Below, piece by piece: positions 17,556 to 25,847 of a DNA stretch of 47,636 bases. Source of the DNA: Myxococcota bacterium (GTDB taxonomy: Bacteria > Myxococcota_A > Polyangia > Polyangiales > Houyiibacteriaceae); assembly GCA_028284955.1 (NCBI GenBank), contig JANQQS010000221.1:1-47636 (forward strand). Reading direction: 5' to 3'. The notes beneath the pieces are model-generated. The model was not told where the DNA came from. It made no database searches and saw nothing but the letters and a program-made list of their open reading frames with translations. The translations under genes and the position numbers were made by a program. The stretch's first letter is position 1. Every line of letters starts with the position of its first letter.

Positions 17556-18821
17556 TTAGTCACACCGTAGCAAGGAAGCTTTTGCTTCCGAAACTGGGGT
17601 ACGTTGGCTCCATACTGCGAACCAGCCAGCGTCGAGCCGCTCGAGTTGGACATGGGTGGCCTGCGATCCGGGTTCCGAAACGGCGATTTGAGAGACGTTG
17701 CCCGCCGCGTCGATAAACGCAAAGCGGAGGACGCGCTCGGGGTCGATCCAAGCTACCCCCGTGCCGATCGGCGTGGGGGCCACGGCGAGGGTTCGGGCAT
17801 CGGCGTCGGCGAGGAGATCGGCTTCCCAGCCGGCTACGCTTCGGAGTTCTCCTTGTTCGTCGACGGTCGCGAGCCGTAGTTCATCGTCTTGAATCCACAC
17901 CGTTGCCGCGACCGATCCGCCATGGGTGGCTATGCCCGAACCTCCGGATGGTCCAGCTCCCCCAAACAAACCAACGCTCGGCAGTTCGGCTCCCGGGCCG
18001 ATATGCGCAAGCGCTTCGCTGAACCGCTCGAGCGCAACCGTTCCATCGCTCAAACCGAGCCAGACGCCAATCCCCGATCCTAGCCGGACGACGCCAAGAG
18101 CCTCCGGCGCGGAATCCGAGGTAGGCAACGCGGCGCGGCGTACGAGGTTTCCCTCGGTGTCGATTCGAGCCACCACCAGCTCGGTCACCTCGATCCACGC
18201 CGCCAAGTACCCGTCGCCTGCTGCAATCAGATGCGGCGAATGTGCGTCGCGACCAGGGCTCGATATGCGATCCACCGCCGAGGTTCGCACTCGGCCATGA
18301 ACATCGACGTCGAAGAAAAAAATACGCGGCGCATCTTCGAAGGAGAAATTTTCAAACAGCACTAGCTGGTCGCCGTCAGACGTCGCGAGCACGGGCGCTC
18401 GGATCGAATCCACACTGCTGAACCGAGGCTCGGCGTCGGTCGCTTGCCCCAGGGAATCGAAACGCGTGAGCACACGCTGGTCCTCCGTAGCCCACAGCGC
18501 GAGGATTTCTCCGTTGTCGACCGCAATCGCGTCGGCGCGCGCTGCATCTCCCGAGCCGAGCGTGCTGGTTTCCGCGACCTGACAGGTCACCGTCACGCCC
18601 GACGCATCGCCTGCTCCCGAGGCATCGGCGCCGCGTTCGGCGAGGAGCGATTCTTTCGCTCCACACCCAAGTAGCATCAACCCGCACGCCAGCATTCTCA
18701 GGCGCGCCAATCCTCTCAAACACGCCGGTCCTCTCGAATGCGCCGATCCTCTCGAATGCCCCGGTCGCTCCGAGCGAACCGCAGCTCGATGCGTCGCGCC
18801 GAATGGGTCGTGAAACATCAT
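17556..18821 (-). CDS. Lipoprotein of unknown function, last gene of the DUF1592/sigma operon
   Basis: 422 aa from the ATG at 18821, which overlaps the preceding stop (ATGA). An in-frame ATG follows immediately at 18818. The lipobox is MLLGCGAKES about 50 residues in, so the n-region is unusually long. Its DNA consists of imperfect 18-nt tandem units (18694-18765), giving a Ser/Arg/Gly-rich hexapeptide pattern; a later start nearer the lipobox is possible. The mature protein has repeated short blades such as GEILALWATED, GYLAAWIEV, GGSVAATVWIQDDE and GWFAVWSQ, which suggest a beta-propeller. No enzyme motif was seen. Its place behind the barrel gene suggests a cell-surface partner. Confidence 0.75.
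   Translation of the reverse strand: MMFHDPFGATHRAAVRSERPGHSRGSAHSRGPACLRGLARLRMLACGLMLLGCGAKESLLAERGADASGAGDASGVTVTCQVAETSTLGSGDAARADAIAVDNGEILALWATEDQRVLTRFDSLGQATDAEPRFSSVDSIRAPVLATSDGDQLVLFENFSFEDAPRIFFFDVDVHGRVRTSAVDRISSPGRDAHSPHLIAAGDGYLAAWIEVTELVVARIDTEGNLVRRAALPTSDSAPEALGVVRLGSGIGVWLGLSDGTVALERFSEALAHIGPGAELPSVGLFGGAGPSGGSGIATHGGSVAATVWIQDDELRLATVDEQGELRSVAGWEADLLADADARTLAVAPTPIGTGVAWIDPERVLRFAFIDAAGNVSQIAVSEPGSQATHVQLERLDAGWFAVWSQRTPVSEAKASLLRCD
18694..18765. repeat. Four imperfect 18-nt tandem repeats
   Basis: Units start at about 18694, 18712, 18730 and 18748; the last two read CCTCTCGAATGCGCCGAT and CCTCTCGAATGCCCCGGT. They fall in the region coding the N-terminus of the lipoprotein, before its lipobox. 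Copy changes would add or remove six residues without a frameshift. Confidence 0.75.
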
Positions 18822-19987
18822 GGAAAGCCCAGCCCTAGATACGCGCGCGGACGAAATCGCGCGGGTTCGAATACTGACTGGTCGATACCCTGGTCCCGCC
18901 AAATATACCGCACCCCCCGGCTCGCCTGTGCGCCAAGACCGAACACGAGCGTAAACCAGCGCGCGATACGAACGCGCGCTTCGGCGGCGAAGATCATCGC
19001 TCCCGCCCCTTCCACGCGAGACGTTCGAAGCCCCGTGGCGTCTCCCTGCGCCCGCGGGCGTACGCGGGTGAGCTCCGCTGCCGCGCCTGCTTTGCCACCC
19101 ACCCACCAGCGCGAACCAAAGCGCGCTCCAGCGCGAAACGCGAGCGAGACCACAGCCGCCTGGAGGTGCACGCCGATTTGCCCGTCATCCACGCTTTGCG
19201 GCGTGTAGTACGTCAAGCCAATTTCCGGCCCGAGTTCGAGACGGCCTATTCTCCAGGCGACGGACGCCGCCCCATACGGCCCGTGACGAAGCGGAGCGCC
19301 TCCTCCAAATACAGGCTGGCCGTACGACTGAAGCGCCCATCCGAGGCTTGCGCTCCAGTTGAGCGCGCTGGGTTCATCGCGTGCGTGTGCTTGTTCGCTA
19401 GAACCTTCGCCGCTCGCGTTTTCACTGGTGTCATTCTTGCTGGTGTCGCCCTTGCTCGCGTCTTCTTTGCCAGCAGTACCTTCCGCAGTCTTTTCCCACC
19501 CGAGTTCCTTTCGCGCTTGCTCTGTGGTCACACCGATGACCGTACCTTGCCGCAAGAGCTCCACCGATGCGCCAATGATTTGCACAATCTGCTCGCGTGC
19601 CGCTTCCTGATGCTCTCGCGCATCGTAGGCGCGGCGCACCAACACGCGCCCTCGATGCGATAAGTACAACACTACGCAGTCACATTTCCGCTGTTGAGCC
19701 TCGCGAACATCAATCCATACGTGCACCTCATGCGCGTCGCGTTCATCCAGCGAACTCCGGAGTACCCGCTCACGCTCTACGCGCGGTCGGCGCCAAAATG
19801 ACAGCGCGACATCCTGCCCACCGAGCACCGCGCGCACGCTTTGCTGGACAGGCGCAACCTGATCCGGAGCGCCCACCAAGAACACCACAATGTGGCGCTC
19901 GTTGACCTGTGCTTGCACCTCTGGAGCCAATGCCAGAACCCATCCGCAAAGCAAACATCCCATCCCGGGAACGCGTCTCATGAACAA
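18818..19987 (-). CDS. Exported protein with C-terminal beta-barrel-like domain
   Basis: 389 aa. Signal peptide (~1-26, ending EVQAQ), an N-terminal ~150-residue domain with alternating strands (HIVVFLVGAP, DCVVLYLSHRGRVLVRR), a polar linker rich in Lys/Asp/Ser/Glu (~165-205), then ~180 residues of amphipathic strands ending in YLGLGFP, as expected for a small outer-membrane barrel. The same layout is common among uncharacterised myxobacterial proteins. It directly abuts the anti-sigma gene with no gap and overlaps the next lipoprotein by 4 nt, so it is part of the operon. Function unknown. Confidence 0.75.
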   Translation of the reverse strand: MFMRRVPGMGCLLCGWVLALAPEVQAQVNERHIVVFLVGAPDQVAPVQQSVRAVLGGQDVALSFWRRPRVERERVLRSSLDERDAHEVHVWIDVREAQQRKCDCVVLYLSHRGRVLVRRAYDAREHQEAAREQIVQIIGASVELLRQGTVIGVTTEQARKELGWEKTAEGTAGKEDASKGDTSKNDTSENASGEGSSEQAHARDEPSALNWSASLGWALQSYGQPVFGGGAPLRHGPYGAASVAWRIGRLELGPEIGLTYYTPQSVDDGQIGVHLQAAVVSLAFRAGARFGSRWWVGGKAGAAAELTRVRPRAQGDATGLRTSRVEGAGAMIFAAEARVRIARWFTLVFGLGAQASRGVRYIWRDQGIDQSVFEPARFRPRAYLGLGFP

Positions 19988-21004
19988 TCAATGCACCGGT
20001 TCGCGCGCGGCCTGCTGGATCTCGGCCATCCGGGATCGAGCGCGCTTCGCATAGAGGGTCGAAGGATACCGCGCGACGAGCGTCGACCACGTGCGCAGCT
20101 CGTCCTGCGTGCGACCAATCCGCCGGAGCGCCGTCGCGCGCCCGATGAGCGCTTCTTTTTCTAGGGCGCCTCCGCGATGACGCGACAGATATCCGTCGAA
20201 CGCTCGAAGCGCTTGCCGCGGTTGATGACTTTGATCCAGCAAGAGACGACCCAGGCTCACGCGAGCGACTGCGCCTTCAGGCGCACTTGGAAATCGGCGA
20301 AGAAGTTGTCGATAGAGGCGCGTAGCGCTGCGGATGCGGCCATTTCGCCGCGCTTGGGCCGCGCGCTCGAGAAGGCGAGCTGGGGTGTTCAGGATTTTGT
20401 CGCGTCGACCGCCTCTGCGGCCCTGGACGCGAGACTCTTGATGCGACGGCGCAACGGGTTCTTCGAGCGACTCGTGGTGTACAGGAGGCTCTTGCGGTGC
20501 GATATGTTCTTGGCGAGAGCTCACGGGCGCGCGGCGGGTTACGGGGGTCGATTTCGCGGGGGTCGATTTCGCGCGCTGCGACTTCGCACCCTGCGGGCCT
20601 GTGCGTCGCGATTGCGTGCCCACCAAACCATCGAACATCCACGGAAACGCGAATGCAGAACCTATCCCCGATACAAACACCAGCACCGCCGCAGCCGCCA
20701 GAACGCCAATGCGTCGCCGTTTGCGTGCTTCCGGTTCTGTTCCGTGGAGATGCAGCCCGCGTTCACCATGGTCGCTCGCCGAACCGTGAGAGAGCAACCG
20801 CGCAACGGTCGCTTGGGCGAGGCGCGCATGATGTTCTTCGTCCCCCGGTTGCGGCTCCGCTTGGCGCGCGAGCTCGCGTTCGAACGAGCATGCCGAGCAA
20901 CGGTCCACGTGCCATTCGAGCTGGGCGCGCTCCTCCGCTGTGGCAATCCCTTGGCGAACTCGTTCGGCCAGTGCTTCAAGATGAAAATCTGCGGTTTCGC
21001 TCAT
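19988..21004 (-). CDS. Zinc-finger anti-sigma factor with C-terminal TPR-like domain
   Basis: 338 aa. N-terminal anti-sigma zinc finger with H-x3-C-x2-C (WHVDRCSAC, ~residues 28-38) that would hold the neighbouring ECF sigma factor. One membrane segment (~100-122, LAAAAVLVFVSGIGSAFAF) and a long Arg/Pro/Glu-rich extracytoplasmic linker follow. The last ~130 residues have tetratricopeptide-like helices (ARLLERAAQARRNGRIRSA, YRQLLRRFPSAPEG). It overlaps the sigma gene by 4 nt. The outer TPR part may sense a periplasmic or envelope partner, perhaps one of the operon's own exported products (inference). Confidence 0.88.
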   Translation of the reverse strand: MSETADFHLEALAERVRQGIATAEERAQLEWHVDRCSACSFERELARQAEPQPGDEEHHARLAQATVARLLSHGSASDHGERGLHLHGTEPEARKRRRIGVLAAAAVLVFVSGIGSAFAFPWMFDGLVGTQSRRTGPQGAKSQRAKSTPAKSTPVTRRAPVSSRQEHIAPQEPPVHHESLEEPVAPSHQESRVQGRRGGRRDKILNTPARLLERAAQARRNGRIRSATRLYRQLLRRFPSAPEGAVARVSLGRLLLDQSHQPRQALRAFDGYLSRHRGGALEKEALIGRATALRRIGRTQDELRTWSTLVARYPSTLYAKRARSRMAEIQQAAREPVH

Positions 21005-21645
21005 CGCGCGGTCCTCCGCAGCTCTGCCATGTTCGGATCTCGCCGAATTCTTCGCTGGATGGCCTCTTTGGCGAGCCGCAACCGGCTACGCACCGTATTC
21101 AACGGCGTTCCTGTACACTCTGCGATCTCCCCGATGCTGTAGCCTTCGACGGCGCGCAATAGAAGCGTTTCGGCTTGTACCTCGCTGAGCTCCTCGAGCA
21201 GAATCTGCAGCCGCTTGCAGGTGTCGCGCCGATCATCTGGTTCCGCGCCGAGCTCCCTCCACTCGTCTCTTCTCCAGTCTTCACCGCGCGCCTCAAGTCG
21301 CGCGACGCGATTTCGTTTTCGCGCAAAGTCGATACCCACGCGAACGGCAATGCGATGAGCAAAGTGGCGCAGCTGTCCCTCTCCTCGAAAATCACCTAGC
21401 GCATGGTGCAACCGAATCATGGATTCTTGCACAACGTCATCAATGTCAGGATGATGAGCGCCGAGGACGCCCCGAGCAATCCGCGTCAGCGAAGGCGCAA
21501 GAGATTCGAAGAGGTGACCGATCGCAACGGGATCTCCGAGCCGCGCCCGTCGGGCGGTCTCGCGCAGCGGGTCCTCATGACGACCCGGAGGGACGGTTCC
21601 GATTTCGGTCGATCGTTCTTTCCCGTCTGCGATGGGCCGCACCAC
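21001..21645 (-). CDS. ECF-family RNA polymerase sigma factor
   Basis: 214 aa with sigma region 2 (DIDDVVQESMIRLHHALGDF, ~residues 67-86) and region 4 (the helix-turn-helix YSIGEIAECTGTPLNTVRSR, ~169-188). GTG start; a second GTG follows at once. It lies 6 nt after the DUF1552 stop and overlaps the anti-sigma gene by 4 nt. Being inside, rather than at the head of, a six-gene run suggests autoregulation of the operon. No promoter consensus for this group was identified. Confidence 0.93.
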   Translation of the reverse strand: MVRPIADGKERSTEIGTVPPGRHEDPLRETARRARLGDPVAIGHLFESLAPSLTRIARGVLGAHHPDIDDVVQESMIRLHHALGDFRGEGQLRHFAHRIAVRVGIDFARKRNRVARLEARGEDWRRDEWRELGAEPDDRRDTCKRLQILLEELSEVQAETLLLRAVEGYSIGEIAECTGTPLNTVRSRLRLAKEAIQRRIRRDPNMAELRRTAR

Positions 21646-21651
21646 AGTTGA

Positions 21652-23127
21652 TTATCGCACGATTCCGAAGAGCGCGTCCCCCTGGCGGCCGGAATCTGTG
21701 AACTCGCGGGAATCGCCAAATGTTTCGCCAAGGTTCATCGCTCGTGCAACCGCATTGTAGAACTCGGTATCGGTGTTTCCAGCGAACCGATGCACCCCAG
21801 ACTGAATACGCCCGCCACCGCCGGCGAGGAAAAAAGTCATGTAGTCACCGTTGTGCTGGCCGTTGCCGGGCGTGCCCATTTCGGTACCGATCATCACCAA
21901 CGTGTTGTCGAGGACAGTGCCGCCGTTTGGGTCGGGCCATGCTGAATCGTCGAGCAGCTGCAAGAAATAGGCGATCTTCTCCATGATCCATTCAACACAA
22001 AGAGCGAACTTCTGTGCATTGTCGTTGTTCCAATCCGCGCGAAAGTCGTGGGCGTATTCATGTGGGCTCTTGTTCACGCCGCGCGAACCGAGTTCTGGAA
22101 TGGCGTAGCGGTCCCCGCCTCCTGTGCAGCCGAGCGTGCCGTAGTGAACGCGCCCCATGCGCAGCGCCATAGCGTAGAGCTCTGCGTTCAATCGCCATAC
22201 TTCGTTCCAGTTCGCGTCGGTATTCGCGCGGATGTATTGCGACTGGTCGGTGCTGCACAACGACGGTGTGCACGCTTGCTCGGGGACGATGTTGAGAGCT
22301 GGCGAAGGCGCTCCTTCACAGGTTCCGCTTCCCATCGGAGTTTCGCTGCCGCCGCTCTCCAGACGGGCCGTCATATCGGCGACTTTCTTTTCGAGCTCAC
22401 GAACGAGCTCAAGGTGGTCCGAGACCAAGCCGCGAATGCCCGCGCTATACCCAGAACGAGAGCTGACGATCTCTTCGTATTGGCCTTTCACCGCATCGAG
22501 TACGCTGTGCCGGTAGCGGGAACGGCGAACCGCTTCGGGGTCTGGCGCGGTGCCCGATCCATTCATCGGATCGCCGCTCTGTCCCATGCAATCCGAAAAC
22601 ACCACGTTCCAGACGTCGCGCGGGTTCTGAACTTCCCGGTTCCATGTTCCGGCGCGCTTCCAGCTGTGGTAGTGCCGCGTGCGCGGGTCACCGCCGAGAT
22701 TGTCCGCCTCGCGGGTAAGATTGACCGGCAACAAGATGCTCCCCGGCGGCGCAAACTTCCGATGGAGCGCGTTGTCGAGCGATTCGCCTCCTGCTCCTAC
22801 GGTTTGGCCCGCCATGCGGTGCCCCACGCCGAATCGAGAGGTTCCGGTCCAGTGGATCGATGAGCTGTTGGCTTCGTTCATATTCAGCCCCGTCACCATC
22901 GCCAACTTGGATTGGAACGGGCTCAGCGGGCCCAGCGGCCCTCGGTATCCGTTGTCTGCAAAGAGCCGAGGCAACCCGTTTCCAAAATAGAGCGATACGT
23001 AGCGCGGCGGGGCTTGCCCCGGGGCTGCACGCACGAGATTGGGAATCGACGCCGCAACCGGAAGCCCGATCGTCACGCCGCCCAAACCATAGAGAAACCT
23101 TCTTCGGCCATATGCTGATCGACTCAC
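21652..23127 (-). CDS. DUF1552 protein with Tat signal
   Basis: 491 aa from a GTG that overlaps the DUF1592 stop (GTGA). Twin-arginine signal GRRRFLYGLGG (~residues 7-17) sends it folded across the inner membrane. DUF1552 hallmarks: RYVSLYFGNGLP, then TGLNMNEANSSSIHWTG and the C-terminal VMIGTEMGTPGNGQHNGD. The family is abundant in Planctomycetes and Myxococcota, is usually paired with DUF1592 proteins, and has an alkaline-phosphatase/sulfatase-like look, but its substrate is unknown. Start choice rests on the overlap and the immediate Tat motif; the open frame extends upstream without family content. Confidence 0.92.
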   Translation of the reverse strand: MSRSAYGRRRFLYGLGGVTIGLPVAASIPNLVRAAPGQAPPRYVSLYFGNGLPRLFADNGYRGPLGPLSPFQSKLAMVTGLNMNEANSSSIHWTGTSRFGVGHRMAGQTVGAGGESLDNALHRKFAPPGSILLPVNLTREADNLGGDPRTRHYHSWKRAGTWNREVQNPRDVWNVVFSDCMGQSGDPMNGSGTAPDPEAVRRSRYRHSVLDAVKGQYEEIVSSRSGYSAGIRGLVSDHLELVRELEKKVADMTARLESGGSETPMGSGTCEGAPSPALNIVPEQACTPSLCSTDQSQYIRANTDANWNEVWRLNAELYAMALRMGRVHYGTLGCTGGGDRYAIPELGSRGVNKSPHEYAHDFRADWNNDNAQKFALCVEWIMEKIAYFLQLLDDSAWPDPNGGTVLDNTLVMIGTEMGTPGNGQHNGDYMTFFLAGGGGRIQSGVHRFAGNTDTEFYNAVARAMNLGETFGDSREFTDSGRQGDALFGIVR

Positions 23128-24764
23128 TTTGCTACCTCGGCGCTCTTCACATCGCCCGCGACTTCGACCAGCGCAAACTCGGGATGCATCGCGATCGTTC
23201 GGAGCAAGTTCTTCCAATTAAGTTCGCCCTTCGCGCCTGAGAACACCTCCGCAATCAAATCGCGATCCTGTCCGAGCAATCGCCTACCAAACCCGTGCTG
23301 CAGACTTTTTTCGGCGATGCACTCCGCCACTTCGGGGCGCGCGGCGATATTCTGCGCGAACTCTTCAACGTTCGCGTACGAAAACTGAACGTCGCCGAAC
23401 GAGACCTCTCCCTGACTGCGCAGCGCGTTCCCAAATTCATCTTCCGTCCGATACCCTCCGGCCGAATCGTAAGGGTCGAAAGCGAATCCTAGAGGGTCAA
23501 ACTGACCATGGCACGACGCGCACAGCTCGTTCTCTCGTTGCCGAGCGAGGCGCTCGCGCTGGCTCAATCTCGAATCCGGAGGCACGGTTTGCTCTTCGAT
23601 CAGCGCCACCGTGGCATCGTCTTCGGGAATCGAAATGAACCGACAGAAGAGACTCGAATATACGAATAGCCCTCGATCGATAATCGACGTGGGAGCAAAG
23701 TTTGTGTTGCCGGCGATCACCGCGGCATGGGTCAGAAAACCTATGCGTTCAGGCTGGTCAGCGAGATCGTAGACGTCGAACTCAGCGCCTTGCGAAGCGA
23801 TCCCGTAGAACTCGGCGAGCCGTCCGCTGAGCTCCGTGCGCTTCGCGGTGAGCGCTTCGAGCACCCCTTGGTTTTGGTCCCATTCCAACCGCTCGAAAAG
23901 TCGATAAGTCTCTTCCCGCATATCGTCGTTGAGCGCGCCCGCTCCCCCGGCATCGAGACGCAGCCACTGCTCGATATATTGGCGCAGCGCCCGCCGAGAA
24001 CGCCGCCCGTCGGACCACAATCGCTCGAACTGGTCTTCGAGTTTGGACCGCAGATCACCCTGCGTCGCTACTTGAATGAGCTCGGCGTCGGGCACCGCGT
24101 TCCACACCAAAAACGCCAAACGCGTAGCGAGCTCATAGTCGTCGATTTCGCGAGTTTTCGCGGAGCCTTGTTGCAGCTCAAGCCGATAGATAAATCGTGG
24201 CGATTGAAGCATGGCTTCAAGCACCAATCGAGCTCCTGTCTCGAACGGGCCGCCTTCGCCTCTCACTACATCGAAAATCCGTTCGAACAAACCGCGTTCG
24301 GCGTCCACAACCGGAGCACGCATGATGAGCCGCCCAAGACTATCGATGAACGATCGATAACATTCGGGGCGATGGTCTTGGCAGGAGGCATGCGTACGGA
24401 CGAGCGAATCAATAGACACTTGCTCCGCTGCGCTGCGAGCAATCGCTTCGTAGGCCTCGGCTTGGTCCGATCGGAACGCTACGCTTTCGGCGTCGTTTCG
24501 AAAAAAGCCACGACTATTGGTCTCGCGCTGCAGCTCAAATGCACTGGGGTCGAGCTCGACGCCAAGTAGAACTTCGAGGGAGTTGAAGTATTCGTCGTGG
24601 GTCAGTCGTCGCCCAACTGCCGGGCCCACGCTGACCCGCCGCGCCGCAGGGTCGTTTACTAGACCCCCGGATGGTTCCCCCGAGCCATCGTCCGAATCGC
24701 GGCCCCGAATCAAACCGCTGCAGGAGCTCAACGCAACGGCCACGCTAAGCGCCGCGATTCGCAA
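23124..24764 (-). CDS. DUF1592/DUF1588-type c-heme lipoprotein (planctomycete PSD family)
   Basis: About 546 aa from the chosen TTG; a GTG at 24809 or starts up to 24863 are alternatives. Lipoprotein signal RIAALSVAVALSSC. Domain order: RRLTHDEYFNSLEVLLG (DUF1587-like start), DUF1595, DUF1592 (YELATRLAFLVWNAVPD), DUF1588 with a c-type heme motif CASCH followed by DPLGFAFDPYD, and DUF1585 at the end (FGRRLLGQDRDLI). These proteins are secreted and paired with DUF1552; roles in polymer degradation or redox are suspected but unproven. First gene of a six-gene coupled operon that also encodes an ECF sigma/anti-sigma pair. A ~180-nt upstream gap shared with the divergent gene at 24947 should hold the promoter. 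Confidence 0.9.
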   Translation of the reverse strand: MRIAALSVAVALSSCSGLIRGRDSDDGSGEPSGGLVNDPAARRVSVGPAVGRRLTHDEYFNSLEVLLGVELDPSAFELQRETNSRGFFRNDAESVAFRSDQAEAYEAIARSAAEQVSIDSLVRTHASCQDHRPECYRSFIDSLGRLIMRAPVVDAERGLFERIFDVVRGEGGPFETGARLVLEAMLQSPRFIYRLELQQGSAKTREIDDYELATRLAFLVWNAVPDAELIQVATQGDLRSKLEDQFERLWSDGRRSRRALRQYIEQWLRLDAGGAGALNDDMREETYRLFERLEWDQNQGVLEALTAKRTELSGRLAEFYGIASQGAEFDVYDLADQPERIGFLTHAAVIAGNTNFAPTSIIDRGLFVYSSLFCRFISIPEDDATVALIEEQTVPPDSRLSQRERLARQRENELCASCHGQFDPLGFAFDPYDSAGGYRTEDEFGNALRSQGEVSFGDVQFSYANVEEFAQNIAARPEVAECIAEKSLQHGFGRRLLGQDRDLIAEVFSGAKGELNWKNLLRTIAMHPEFALVEVAGDVKSAEVAK

Positions 24765-24946
24765 AACCCACGTGTAGGGTTCTATCCTACACTGTATGCC
24801 TCCGCACACGAGGGTCTGACGTAAATTCGTCACGCTATCTGATGACGAACGCCAACCCTCCAAACGATCAATCGATCTAATTTTTTGTTTCGTGGGGATG
24901 GAATCTCTGATTTCCGTTCGCGACGGGAGCGGTTAGACTCCGCGCC

Positions 24947-25714
24947 GTGTCGAACCCCGTGCGTCAGTGTCTCGGGCGCGTGCTCACGGACGCCATTGCC
25001 GAGCCAGCCCTAAGCGCCGCCCTCGATCGCACCGCCATGAGCGAGCTGCCGACCGAACCCGAGGCGCTATGTGACTTTCTGTTCGGTGCGTTTCAGGACG
25101 TGATGGCGGAGCGTTTCGGGGCCAAGCCAACTCGGCTTGCATTGCGAGAAATCGTGCGGGCCTTGGCAGACCAGCTGCCAAAGAACGCAAGCGATCGCCT
25201 CTCGGACCCTCGACCCACGACGGGCGGTGCAACCACCAATACCACCGTCAGCGACAGCGACGCGAAAAGTGCGGCAGCAGGAAGCACGCAAGACCTCAAT
25301 CCGTTTGAACGCAGCGTCTTCGAAGAAGACACCCGCAAGGTCACCAAAGCGCCCCTCACCAGTATTTTGTTTGTCTCGTCGGACGAACTCGCTGCGGAAC
25401 GATTGACCCATGCCTTTCGTCCCATTCCGGTAGAAACCGCAGACAGCATGGAGGCGATTCAGCCGGCCCTCATCCGCGACGTCGACGACGATTTGGTCGT
25501 GATCATTGATGTGACAAGCCGCGCTGCAAAACGCTTGAAGCTTGCGGCATGGAAAGAGGTGCTGGGCCCCTCGCGAAGCGTCGTGGTGTGGAGCGACCGC
25601 TGGACTACGAACGCGCTCGTCGGTGGGGATCGCTCCGGCAAGTGGAGCGAGTGCAGTCGAGAGATGGAACCCGAAGATTTAGCCTTATGGGTTATGGCCT
25701 TTCGACTCGTCTAA
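24947..25714 (+). CDS. Protein with degenerate receiver-like C-terminal domain
   Basis: 255 aa, function unknown; GTG start. The N-terminal ~85 residues are helical. A Thr/Ser/Ala-rich linker (~85-115) follows. The C-terminal ~120 residues look like a response-regulator receiver: ILFVSSDELAAERL replaces the acidic pocket, and VVIIDVTSR could hold the phosphoacceptor Asp, but the usual Asp pair and Lys are not clear. It precedes a Ser/Thr kinase gene on the same strand by 133 nt, so a shared signalling role is possible. The receiver assignment is tentative. Confidence 0.6.
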   Translation: MSNPVRQCLGRVLTDAIAEPALSAALDRTAMSELPTEPEALCDFLFGAFQDVMAERFGAKPTRLALREIVRALADQLPKNASDRLSDPRPTTGGATTNTTVSDSDAKSAAAGSTQDLNPFERSVFEEDTRKVTKAPLTSILFVSSDELAAERLTHAFRPIPVETADSMEAIQPALIRDVDDDLVVIIDVTSRAAKRLKLAAWKEVLGPSRSVVVWSDRWTTNALVGGDRSGKWSECSREMEPEDLALWVMAFRLV

Positions 25715-25847
25715 TCGTCGATTGCGTTCGCGTATAAAACGCTCGCGCGTGGACATCGAAAATGAGAGACTCGCAGCGTTGTTGTTGAGAGAATCTCACT
25801 GAGTCGTACGAATCTGTATCGGTGGGCTAGCCCAGGTACTTCGCGCG

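Noticed and set aside
23727-24569. 280-codon open frame antisense to the DUF1592 gene
   Set aside because: Shadow of a well-supported gene in the opposite strand.
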